Source of the DNA: Gambelia wislizenii
Lineage: Eukaryota > Chordata > Lepidosauria > Squamata > Crotaphytidae
Direction of reading: 5' to 3'
NCBI GenBank assembly: GCA_030847615.1
Contig: JAUMIR010000003.1
Location: 282,342,265-282,406,264 of the forward strand
DNA length: 64,000 nt
The stretch's first letter is position 1; every line of letters begins with the position of its first letter. Of the stretch, positions 55,440 through 64,000 are shown in pieces. The notes under the pieces are model-generated. The model saw nothing but the letters and a program-made list of their open reading frames with translations, did not search any database and had not been told where the DNA came from. Both the position numbers and the translations under genes were made by a program.

Positions 55440-57245
55440 TAATAATAATAAAATAACAACAACAACAACAACAACAATAATTTATACCCCGCCCCTCTGC
55501 TAAAAACAATCGGGGCAGCTTCCAACAATTAAAACATTATAATAATGACTAAAAACACCACCCACCCCATAGAAAAACACTAAACACTATAAAATTAAAA
55601 CCATCTAACTAAAAACACATTAAAAACAAATATATACATGATTTTAAAAGAGCCAGGAGACACAGCTCCTGAGGCCGGGATCTAATCAGGAAAGGCATGC
55701 CGAAAGAGATCCGTCTTTAATGCTTTTTTAAAGCTACTCAGGATTGTCATCTGACAGATCTCTTTCAGCAGGTCATTCCATAAATTGGGGGTGATTACCG
55801 AAAAGGCCCTCTGGGAGGTTGCAGACAGCCTAGATTTTTGTGGCTGAAGCAAATTCCTCCCAGAGGACCGGAGTGCATGGGGAGGATTGTATGGGAGGAG
55901 GCAGTTCCGGAGATAAGTTGGACCCAAGCCATTTAGGGCTTTAAAGGTAATAACCAACACCTTATACTGGGCCCGGAAACTGATAGGCAGCCAGTGGAGA
56001 GATTTCAATACTGGAGTTATATGGTCTCTCCGAGATGTTCCCGAGACCACTCTGGCTGCCATATTTTGTACCAATTGAAGTTTCCAGACCAAGCACGAGG
56101 GTAGCCCCATGTAGAGCGCATTACAGAAATCTAGACGAGAGGTTACCAGCACGTGCACCACAGTCTCGAAGTCCCTTACTTCCAAGAAAGGGCTCAGCTG
56201 GCGTATCAGCTGAAGCTGATAACAAGCGCTCCTGACCGTTGCATTCACTTGACTCATCATCTGAAGCGATGAATCAAGGAGCACCCCAGACTGCAAACAC
56301 AGTCCTTAACGGAGAGCATGACCCCATTCAGGACTGGAGGTTGCAACCCAACTCCTGGTTTTGGGGCCGCTACCGTGAGCACCTCCATTTTGTCCGGATT
56401 TAATCTCAATCTGTTTTTCCTCATCCAGCCCATTACTGCTTTAAGACAGTCATTAAGAGGAGAGATGCCATTGGAATTTGAGGCCGATGATTGGGACAAG
56501 GAGAAATAGATCTGGGTGTCATCAGCGTACTGATAACACCCAGCCCCATAACTCTGAATAATCGCACCCAATGGCTTCATATAGGTGTTAAACAGCATCG
56601 GGGACAGGATGGCACCCTGAGGAACACCACAAATAAGCTCCTTTCTGCTGGAGCAGCTGTCCCCAAGCCGCACCCTCTGGGACCTGCCCGAGAGGAAGGA
56701 CCGGAACCACTGGAGCGCAGTGCCTCTGATTCCTAACCCACTCAGGAATGCCATGATCTATCATATCGAAAGCCGCTGAGAGGTCCAGAAGCACCAACAG
56801 GGACACATTACCCCTGTCGATGCTTAGACGCAGATCATCAGTCAAGGCAACCATGGCAGTCTCAACTCCAAATCCCATCCTGAAGCCAGTTTGGAATGGG
56901 TCTAGATAATCAGTTTCATCCAAGACCACTTGGAGTTGAAGAGCAACTGGCCTCTCGATCACTTTGCTCAAGAATGGTAACATAGAAACTGGCCTATAGT
57001 TCATGTCCAGGGGGTCTAGGGAAGGTTTTTTCAGGAGCGGCCCAACCACCACTTCCTTTAAACAGGATGGAACACACCCTTCCCTGAGGGATGCATTGAT
57101 GATGTCCTTAAGGAACACCATCAAGACACCCCCTCCTCGGATGGCCAGCCATGAAGGGCAAGGATCAAGAGGGCAGGTCATCTTCCTCACTCTACCAAGT
57201 AGCTTGTCCACGTCCTCAGTACTCACAGATTGAAATTGATCCAGT
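55440..57245 (-). mobile_element. L2-clade LINE, 5'-truncated (minus strand)
   Basis: Read on the minus strand: RT core, C-terminal domain, 3' UTR with GGGGCGGGGTATAAATTAT and a (GTT)n/(ATT)n tail at 55440-55485. It is the same family as 9405-10394, but extends further 5' to include RT motifs. It abuts an L1 fragment in opposite orientation near 57245. Confidence 0.9.
55682..57226 (-). pseudogene. L2 ORF2 fragment (reverse transcriptase and C-terminus) in three frames
   Basis: Three overlapping open pieces on the minus strand: 57226-56588, 56754-56257 and 56296-55682. The first carries the RT finger and motif A region (LLKKPSLDP, NYRPVSMLPFLSKV, VLLDLSAAFDMIDH). The second starts after a frameshift near 56755 and carries GVPQGAILSPMLFN and the catalytic YADD (YQYADDTQIY, about 56518-56529). 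The third, after another shift near 56280, carries LLDSSLQMMSQVNAT, RLDFCNALYMGLP, YKVLVITFKALNGLGPTYL and SQRAFSVITPNLWNDL. Both catalytic motifs survive, but the endonuclease is absent. Confidence 0.9.
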
Positions 57246-58705
57246 AGTTAAATGCAGTCACAAAGGATGTGTGAATGGATCCAATTAAAAGATACTAGGT
57301 TGTTGACATTGGAAGGCATGGGATTAAGATTAGGATGGCATGCCTATATTCAATATGACAAAGCAAAAGTGTACAAAGACATTAATACTCATATTATAAG
57401 AAAGGCACTTTTGAAAAATTGGCAAAAAATCAAAGAACGACATTACAATAAACTTCCAAGATGGTTATCTCCCCAGGAAGCGTTTCTGGGTAGGTGGGAA
57501 GGGAAAGAAAGATGGATGTTATACAAGGATCTATGTATGAAGAACGAATCTGGTGCAATTTCATTCAAGACAAAAGATAAACTGATAGAGGAGGGGTGGA
57601 AAATTAATTGGTTTACCTACCAACAATTATTCAACAGATACAAGCAGGATGTAAAAGAATATGAAATTGCGAAGGAAGACTCTGCTTTGGATAAAATAAT
57701 TAATGGAGAGCTTAAAAAGAAAATTGCCAAACTTTATAACCTCTTTTTAGAGGAAGAATTAGAATCAGAAATAGTGAAGGATACAATGATCAAGTGGGCC
57801 AAAGATATAGGGGAAATTATAACATTGGAGGAATGGGAATTAGCTTGGAGAAATACAAAAGATTTTACAGCATGTCAAACTCTGAAGGAAAACTACCTGA
57901 AAATAAGCAACAGATGGTATCTCACGCCTTTAAAACTAAATAAAATATTTGGAACTAAAGATAAAACGTGCTGGAAATGTAATAAAGAAGTGGGATCATT
58001 ACTACACATGTGGTCGAACTGCCCAGAGATCAAGAAATATTGGCTTAAGATTCACAAACTAATTAAAAAAATATTTAATATACAATATGCATTCAATCCT
58101 AAACTATACGTACTAAACATTACTTCAATACTAGAGAAAAGAGATGGAAAAAAATATTGGAGGATATTACTATATCTTGTTACAGCAGCAAGACTGAATT
58201 TGGCATCTAAATGGAAAATTAAAAGAATCTCCTCAAATTGAAGATTGGCTGATTAGAGTTGCAGAGATGAAAGATAATGATAAATTATCACAATTACTAA
58301 GGAATAAAGATACAGAAGTGGTGGATAAGGAATGGACTCTTATATCAGCTTATTTAAGAGGAAGATGGAATACAAATATAGAAATTTAAAGGCCCATTTT
58401 GAGATTAAGGGAAGCAATCTGATATAAGAGATATCATACAGTTAAAGAGATGGAAAGCTGTTAGAGAGGAAATATTTAAGAGTATAGAGGAATATTCAAG
58501 AGTAGAGGGAATATGTAACAGTAGAGATATGCCTTTGATAGAACATGGAAAAAACTTCTTTTTTTGTGCTCTTATTCTGGTTGTTTAATAATGAAGTGTA
58601 TGAGTATATGTATAACAAAAATTCTTTGATTGACTTTATGGAGGGAGTCAATATTTTAAATATAAATATTTGTATGGTTGTAAAAATTATAATTAAAAAA
58701 AAAAC
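57246..58705 (+). mobile_element. L1-type LINE 3' fragment
   Basis: It contains the C-terminal part of an L1-like ORF2, a ~300-bp AT-rich 3' UTR, and a poly-A-like end at 58693-58704 (AATTAAAAAAAAAACAAAGG). 5' truncation is at or near the junction with the L2 copy. Composition is notably A-rich on the plus strand, as is usual for L1. Confidence 0.85.
57252..58389 (+). pseudogene. L1-like ORF2 C-terminal fragment
   Basis: An open frame of about 330 codons (to 58241) reads through WYLTPLKLNKIFG and the cysteine-histidine motif CWKCNKEVGSLLHMWSNC (C-x2-C-x8-H-x4-C), then PEIKKYWLKIHKLI, all features of the L1 ORF2 carboxy-terminal region downstream of RT. After 58241 the similarity continues in another frame (EDWLIRVAEMKDNDKLS, then a stop at 58387-58389), so one frameshift is present near 58235. 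The endonuclease and RT core are missing. The amino-terminal codons come from the junction and have no meaning as a start. Confidence 0.85.
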
Positions 58706-58890
58706 AAAGGTTGTGTGTTTGATCGCAGAGGACTCCAAGGTTGACTCAGCCTTCCATCATTCTGTAGGTCCGTAAAATGAGTACCCAGCTTGTTGGAGGC
58801 AATTAGCTAAATACATTGTAAACTGCTTAGGGAGTTCTTTAGCACTGATAAGCAGTATGTAAATATCAGTGCTATTGCTATTACTATAAT
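58706..58890 (+). mobile_element. Sauria/ACA-like SINE, 3' two-thirds
   Basis: A B-box-like GTGTTTGATCGCAGAGG, then AAGGTTGACTCAGCCTTCCA, GTAAAATGAGTACCCAGCTT, CATTGTAAACTGCTTAGGGA, and a terminal (TGCTAT)n-like run. This arrangement is well known in squamate SINEs. The left boundary directly joins the L1 A-rich end, so the head is cut or the L1 inserted beside it. Confidence 0.7.
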
Positions 58891-59855
58891 TGGGACTAGG
58901 AATAGGATTCAAGCTATTGTCATATCATTTATTACATTTTGCTAGATATTATGGATATAAATATTGGGAAAATATATAAATAACAATGCAATATTTTATT
59001 CCAGTAAGAACTGAGGCTGCCCACAAGCACAGAGAGTTTTAGACAACACCCTAAAGGTTCCTTTCCTTTTATAGGTGAATATTTTTAGAGTCTTTAGCAC
59101 TAAACTCCTGAACTGAGCGTGATGCATCTAGTCATCCAGCCCAATCAACGGTTGAATCACAACTTCATGTCAGTGCAATACATTGTTAACTGATATGTCA
59201 GAAAATCAATTAATTACTTTTAAGTAGCAGTTAAGAGTATCTACACAATACTGCCATTTGAATTATTAAAGAAAGGAAGGTCGGTTTTTCTCCCAAACTG
59301 AAACCTTGCCCTCAAAGAAAGTGAAAAATGCTGCTTCTGCCCTGGAGCCTAATCAACATTATTGGAGAAGCTACAGGGGCAGAAAGAGTGGTGAAGAGCG
59401 CTGCCTTGTAACAAGGGCAGATGGCTTGGTAGAGAGAGAAAGGCTTGATGTGTGCTCAAACCAGTCACAAAGTTTGTAAGGAGAAACTTTCTTTCTCTGG
59501 CAAAGAAAACACTCTTCAAATGAAAATAGCCCCACACACAACCCAAGGAATTCCCAAGCTCATGAGCAGAGTATCTGCCAGCCTTCCTCCAACCTAGCAT
59601 CTTCCTGATGAGCTGGAATACAGCTCCCATTATCCCCTGCCAGCATGGACTGCTGCCAGGGGGGTGATGGGCTTATAGTCCAACATATCTGGAGGGCAAC
59701 AGGTTTGGTAGAAAGTGGCCCATGCCTTGTGCTCAGAAAGGTCTGGGTCCCATCCATCTTCAAAGTATTGCCTGTGAGGAAAAGCTCTCCCTATGTGTGA
59801 AAACTAAGGTGTGTACTTTTAACAATATATGTATACATCAAAGTTCTTCATCTAA
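58891..59855. other. non-coding stretch
   Basis: No gene. A 'GAATACAGCTCCCATTATCC ... ATCTGGAGGGCAACAG' palindromic hAT-like fragment is at 59610-59703. The interval 59060-59240 is repeat-free. Confidence 0.4.
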
Positions 59856-61120
59856 GGGCTTTATCACACTAGCCTTTTGCCTCCCAGCAATCACATTGTT
59901 TAAGCAAACAGAAAAATGCTGGTATAGAAACAATCACTTTCACGCCTTCTCTCCAAGAGCACTATGGTGCTGCTTCAGTGATCTCCGTTTCCAAAATCAG
60001 TTTTCTGCACTGCCTCACTTAACCCTGCCTTCCCACCCATGTCTGCCCTATGTGGTGTGTGCACACTGTTTAATTTTTTCTTGTTTAAAGCTTCAAATTG
60101 CACAGTTTTGATACTACTCACAAACGGGGGGCAACTGCCATAACTGTGTTATTGCAGCATGCCTGCAACCTGCCACAACAGCACAATTTTGCAATTATGG
60201 CAAAACATTTTTTAAAAAAATAAAATAAAAACTGGGAAATAGAGTAAAAGCAGTGTGACTTCACCCTGCTTGGGGATAGGGAGTGAAGAGGAGAACCACA
60301 ACCACTCACACCACATGACTTCCAGAATATCAGAACTGCAACAGGACAAACCAATTGCACCAGAAACAATAGCTGAAGAGCAATGATATTGGAGCCATTA
60401 ATGGGTTTTTCCCATCAATGAAAAGATGTGATCCAATAATGATGGAAATGAAATGCAACAACAGGAGAGTCATGAAACTGCAGATTATCAGACAGGAATG
60501 CAAAAAGGCATTCCTGTCCCACAATCTCCACTCCCTTCCCTGTCCCACCACAATCAACCTCTCCACTGCACTTATCTCCTCTCCCATTTACCAGGCAGCC
60601 CAGAAATCCTGGAGTGAAATCCTGCCCATTCTCAGGAAAAGACGCGAGTGCAGAAAATTCAAAGTTAAAGTTAAAAAGAAAAATAAAACAGAAAAAGTGA
60701 CAGCAAGCACAAAACAAACTTTAAAAGTAACAAGTAACCCAGAGAGGGTCATAAAAAGAGTGTAGCATACCTGGATGTCCTGATTTCACCTGGAACTGTT
60801 CTGGCAGGGACTGCCCGTTGACACTGGGATCTCGCCAGCAACACGGGGCACATTGTCACACACATGGAAACCAAGAACAGAAACAGAACAGGGGGTCTAT
60901 TGATGGCTTCTCCCATCAATAAAAAAACAGTGCCTGCAGAACGACAGCAGAATGAGTGCATAATGACAGCATCGGGTAAGGAAACGCTTTTGCAGTCTCC
61001 TAGTGCTGTTGTAACACTACTTTTGACATGTCTGATAATCTCCATAGTATGATAAGGAAAGATCAAACACAGAACTAAGCCAGTGCAATCATGCAATGAA
61101 CGTATTGTGTGATAAAGTCC
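59856..61120. mobile_element. MITE with TTATCACAC termini and TAA duplication, carrying a nested MITE
   Basis: Ends GGGCTTTATCACAC and GTGTGATAAAGTCC (61107-61120) are inverted repeats with TAA at 59853-59855 and 61121-61123. A ~564-bp family A MITE (60480-61043) sits inside, so the outer element is about 700 bp. The outer part also has a hairpin of the CCATTAATGGGTTTTTCCC type at 60396-60414. Confidence 0.82.
60480..61043 (+). mobile_element. 564-bp MITE of family A, nested
   Basis: Ends GCAGATTATCAGACAGG and CATGTCTGATAATCTCC; body GGCATTCCTGTCCCACAATC, TGTCCTGATTTCACCTGGAA, TTGACACTGGGATCTCGCCA, and hairpin TATTGATGGCTTCTCCCATC (60898-60917). The order matches 16455 and 53798. Flanking triplets ACT and ATA differ, so no duplication is claimed. 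Confidence 0.85.
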
Positions 61121-61123
61121 TAA

Positions 61124-61835
61124 GTCTGCAGCATGAATAACTTCTTCTAAACCACATGAGACTGGAATCACCATGAGAGAAAGTGAGATGGTCCTGCAGC
61201 AGCCCATTGTCTGCAAAAGAGGGGTGTCTCTCACCCCACCCCATCCCCACCCCCCATGAGCAAATCGGGCTTAGGGGCATTTGTCTTTCTAATACATTTG
61301 AAAGACCATCTTTGGAATTCCTCTGGAATAAGTTTGTAGTAGCTTCCATCTATATTAAAATGAATTTAGTGGGACTCCTCCAAGAACGGAGGAGGCCATG
61401 GTCAAATTCTTTATGGAAGGACTGGAGGTTCATGAGAATGTGCTGTCATAGTGATCTGTCTTCCTGTTGTAAAAGCTAGGTTTGGGCCTTGAGTTCTCAT
61501 TAAAATTAATTTGTTCATGTTAAGAAAGCTTTCCCATGGATTACAATCTGTGGATATTACTGAGGTCAGTTCAGATTGTAATATTGCTTTCAGCATAGCA
61601 CATGGCAGGTTGCTTGGAGAGAACATGAAACAGGGCTGTATGTTAGGTGCTTTGGTGCTGGACACAGGAAAAGCAAGAAGCAAAGGCCTTGCCTTGGCCT
61701 ACAGACACATACCCTCCAACATTTCACAGATAAAAACTGGGACACATAGAGCCAACCAGCTTCAGAGTGTGGTCAACATGGTAAATGGTGTTAATGAGAA
61801 AGAACACACAAGCTGAGAGAGAGAGAGAGAGAAGC
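61124..61835. other. non-coding stretch
   Basis: No gene. Ends in a (GA)n run at 61815-61832 directly before a MITE. No repeat family recognised. Confidence 0.4.
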
Positions 61836-61838
61836 AGA

Positions 61839-62060
61839 GGCTGCTGCCACACTGAAGAAATAATGTAGTTTGACACCACTTTAACTATCTTGGCTCCATC
61901 CTATGGAATCCTGGGATTTGTAGTTTGTTGTGGCACCAGAGCTCTCTGTCAGAGAAGGCTAAATATCTCACAAAACTACAAATCCCATAATTCCATAGCA
62001 TTGGGCCATGGCAGTTAAAGCCATGTCAAACCATTTTATTTCTGTAGTATGGCAGCAACC
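61839..62060. mobile_element. 222-bp MITE (family H1) with AGA target duplication
   Basis: Ends GGCTGCTGCCACACTGAAGA and CTGTAGTATGGCAGCAACC are inverted repeats flanked by AGA at 61836-61838 and 62061-62063. Inner arms TTTAACTATCTTGGCTCCAT / GGGCCATGGCAGTTAAAG and the core GGATTTGTAGTTTGTTG match 12168-12389, with the same total length. Confidence 0.88.
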
Positions 62061-62063
62061 AGA

Positions 62064-62851
62064 GAGAAGGAGAGGGAGGGGCAGTCTACAAGGACTTGTT
62101 TTTGTTTGAGTCTACAAGGAAGGATAAGATTCTGCTCCATGTTCTCATCTCATCTCTGCTGAGTTAACTGAATGCAAAGTAGTGATGCACTTTGAACTCA
62201 GCTTGCAGCAATTGAAATAAACTGAGGATAAAGGGAGAAAGTGGGGAGAGGAGAGATAAACTGGGACATTTTAAAAGCTGCTGAAGAAATGGAACAACAG
62301 AGGATTAATCAGGAATGTCCCTGTCAAACTGGGACAGTTGGACGGTATGCAGACAGAGTTATGTGACAAGCATCCTCCTGCTGGACTCAGGGTAATCTAG
62401 CTACTGCTAAGGCAAGTATTGCTGAAGTATTGCTGTTCTAAACCTCTTAAAGCTTCCCCAAGTATACCTGAGAAACATGAACAGGAAGCATAAGCATTTA
62501 AATCAACGTTAAATTACAGGGGGAGTATATCACTAGGGAACCACAGGGAATATGTTTCACAAGACTGTAATCGTGCCAAACAAGAGAAGAATCCTTAAGT
62601 ACATTGCACCTTTAAAATTCTATATATAAATTTTAAATAACAATAATGGCTTGTAATTGCTAGCAACTACACAACTATAATAGATCTTACTTGAGGGCAG
62701 ATAGAAGGAGTCTGTTTAGAGACCCTTCTTCCTCTAATAGATGGAGAATTTGGCTAGAAAACTCTTGGACAATGAGTTGCACTTTTCTCGGGCAGTAACA
62801 GGCATGACAACAAAGCTAATGAGGACACCATATTTTTTGGACACAACATAT
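62064..62851. other. non-coding stretch, nothing recognised
   Basis: AT-rich in the second half. No repeat or gene recognised. Confidence 0.35.
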
Positions 62852-62859
62852 TGGTAAGC

Positions 62860-62990
62860 CAGGGATGGAGAACAATTGGTCCTTTAGATGTTTTAGGCAT
62901 CAACTCCCCCAAGAAGGAACAGGGCCAATGGTAAGGGATGGTGGCAGCTGTAGTCAGTAACATCTAGAGGGCCAAATGATTCCCACCCTA
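62860..62990. mobile_element. 131-bp hAT-type MITE with 8-bp target duplication
   Basis: Ends CAGGGATGGAGAACAATTGG and CCAAATGATTCCCACCCTA are imperfect inverted repeats, and GTCCTTTAGATGTTTTAGGC pairs with AACATCTAGAGGGCC. Flanking TGGTAAGC (62852-62859) and TGATAAGC (62991-62998) differ at one base. Fragments of the same family are near 7505, 11364, 11650, 42280 and 59610. Confidence 0.8.
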
Positions 62991-63342
62991 TGATAAGCAT
63001 AGTCCTTTTGGCAGTGGGGGGCATTTCTTAGTGCAACTTTGTATTGAAATTATCAGGAAACCCATGGACAGATTGTAACATGGGATGAACCCATGCACAG
63101 GTTTCTCACTATACAATTGCATTTTTGCATACAAGGAGAAAAAGGTCCAATAATACTGTCATGTCCAATAATCTTTCTGGGATATGTCCCACAGATTTGG
63201 TGATATGGAAAGTAACTTATACTGTCATTTAAAGTATCTTTGTTCCAATAATAACTACCAGTCGATAAAAATGGCATACACTGTTTTATGTTTCAGCTAC
63301 ACTACTCTAAGCAGTTGGCCTTCAACTTTAGACTTGCTGATA

Positions 63343-63949
63343 CAGCTTGAGCCTCCCTTATGTGAAGTACTTGAGACTATATTTGGGTTTTGAAATATTT
63401 TGGATTTTGGAATGCAGTCGGACCCCCATATCCATGGAACCAATATCCACGGTTTCAGTTATCCACAGGACACAAAACAGAACACATACCATAGAGCCTT
63501 CCTAGAAAATGCCTAGAGAGGCATCCTTTCTAGACATTTTCTAGGTCCTCCAAGGCAACTCGGTGGTATTTTAAACCAGAAGTCCCATTGTTTTCAATTG
63601 AGTTCACTGTTATCTGTGATTTCCAGTATCTGCGGTAAGTCCAGGAACTGAACCTCCATGGATACGGGTATCCGACTGTACTTGCATATACACATATATT
63701 TGAGATACCTTTGAGATGGGACTCAAGTCTAAACATGAAATTCATTTATGTTTCATATATACCTTAGATACATAGCCTGGAAGGTAATTTTATACAGAAT
63801 ATTTTTAATAATTTTGTGCATGAAACAAAGTTTGTATACATTGAAACTTCAGAAAGCAAAGGTGTCACTATCTCAGCCACCCATGTGGACAATTTTTGAT
63901 TTTGGAGTATTTTGGATTTCGGAATTCCGGATAAGGGATACTCAACCTG
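63343..63949. mobile_element. Tigger/pogo-like MITE with TA duplication, carrying a nested MITE
   Basis: Left end CAGCTTGAGCCTCCCTTATG and right end CGGATAAGGGATACTCAACC + TG are inverted repeats flanked by TA (63341-63342, 63950-63951). The body has the TTTTGGATTTTGGAAT / TTTTGGATTTCGGAATTC words typical of Tigger-derived MITEs (compare the mammalian MER2 type, from general knowledge) and TTCATTTATGTTTCATATAT. Split by a mariner-type MITE at 63415-63678. Confidence 0.87.
63415..63678. mobile_element. mariner-type MITE, nested
   Basis: Ends CAGTCGGACCCCCATATCC and GGGTATCCGACTG are inverted repeats. TA follows at 63679-63680; the left flank is TG, probably a changed TA. It is the reverse-complement relative of 23581-23843, sharing GGTTTCAGTTATCCACAGGA and CCTAGAAAATGCCTAGAGAG. 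Confidence 0.87.
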
Positions 63950-64000
63950 TATATCATCAGCAAAGATGAGCTGGGTTGATTGATTGTTCTTTTTACATAG

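Noticed and set aside
1..64000. Endogenous retrovirus or other viral insertion
   Set aside because: No LTR pair, gag/pol/env-type motif or primer binding site was recognised. All RT motifs belong to LINEs.

Overview
This window reads as intergenic or intronic DNA from a squamate reptile (lizard or snake); no host protein exon, tRNA gene or rRNA gene can be supported. The organism is inferred from the repeat mixture: CR1 with its 8-bp 3' tail, L2-clade LINEs, a BovB/RTE fragment, an L1-type 3' end, a MIR/CORE-like tRNA-derived SINE, a Sauria/ACA-like SINE tail, and many short non-autonomous DNA transposons. The species cannot be named from sequence alone.

Layout. 1-10 kb: palindromic repeat, BovB RT fragment (minus), hAT-type MITE with 8-bp duplication, two L2 3' tails (minus), a 322-bp foldback with TAA duplications, a ~580-bp MITE, and an L2 copy inserted in the middle of another MITE (9.3-10.6 kb). 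11-25 kb: SINEs carrying nested MITEs, a hAT MITE with a GGTTA tract, a CpG-rich ~1-kb element (22.1-23.1 kb), a mariner-type MITE. 25-37 kb: mostly low-copy-looking AT-rich DNA with SINEs, short CR1 tails and a repeat built of a palindromic 16-mer. 37.1-40.0 kb: 5'-truncated CR1 copy A whose ORF2 keeps one frame with three nonsense codons. 40-48 kb: MITEs, L2 tails, simple repeats, a 165-bp palindrome, and a 331-bp nearly perfect GC-rich foldback. 48.3-52.8 kb: CR1 copy B, almost complete, with a tandem 5' UTR, ORF1 (zinc-finger-like N-terminus plus SGNH esterase) and ORF2 (endonuclease plus RT) broken by two small deletions. 53-64 kb: more of the ~600-bp MITE family, an L2 copy (minus) facing an L1 3' fragment, a Sauria-like SINE tail, a MITE nested in a MITE, and a Tigger-like MITE hosting a mariner-type MITE.

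How the parts relate. The LINEs supply reverse transcriptase, but every coding copy here is damaged. The most coherent signal is a set of non-autonomous DNA transposons that share GG-starting inverted termini, often of the form GG(A/G)NNTTATCA, and generate 3-bp target duplications. Several are foldbacks, several are nested, and several share an internal hairpin. Two insertions can be checked against the uninterrupted host repeat within this same window. No transposase gene is present here. This group, the CpG-rich foldback at 47.3-47.6 kb and the CR1 tandem 5' UTR are the best leads; nothing here amounts to a demonstrated new functional system.
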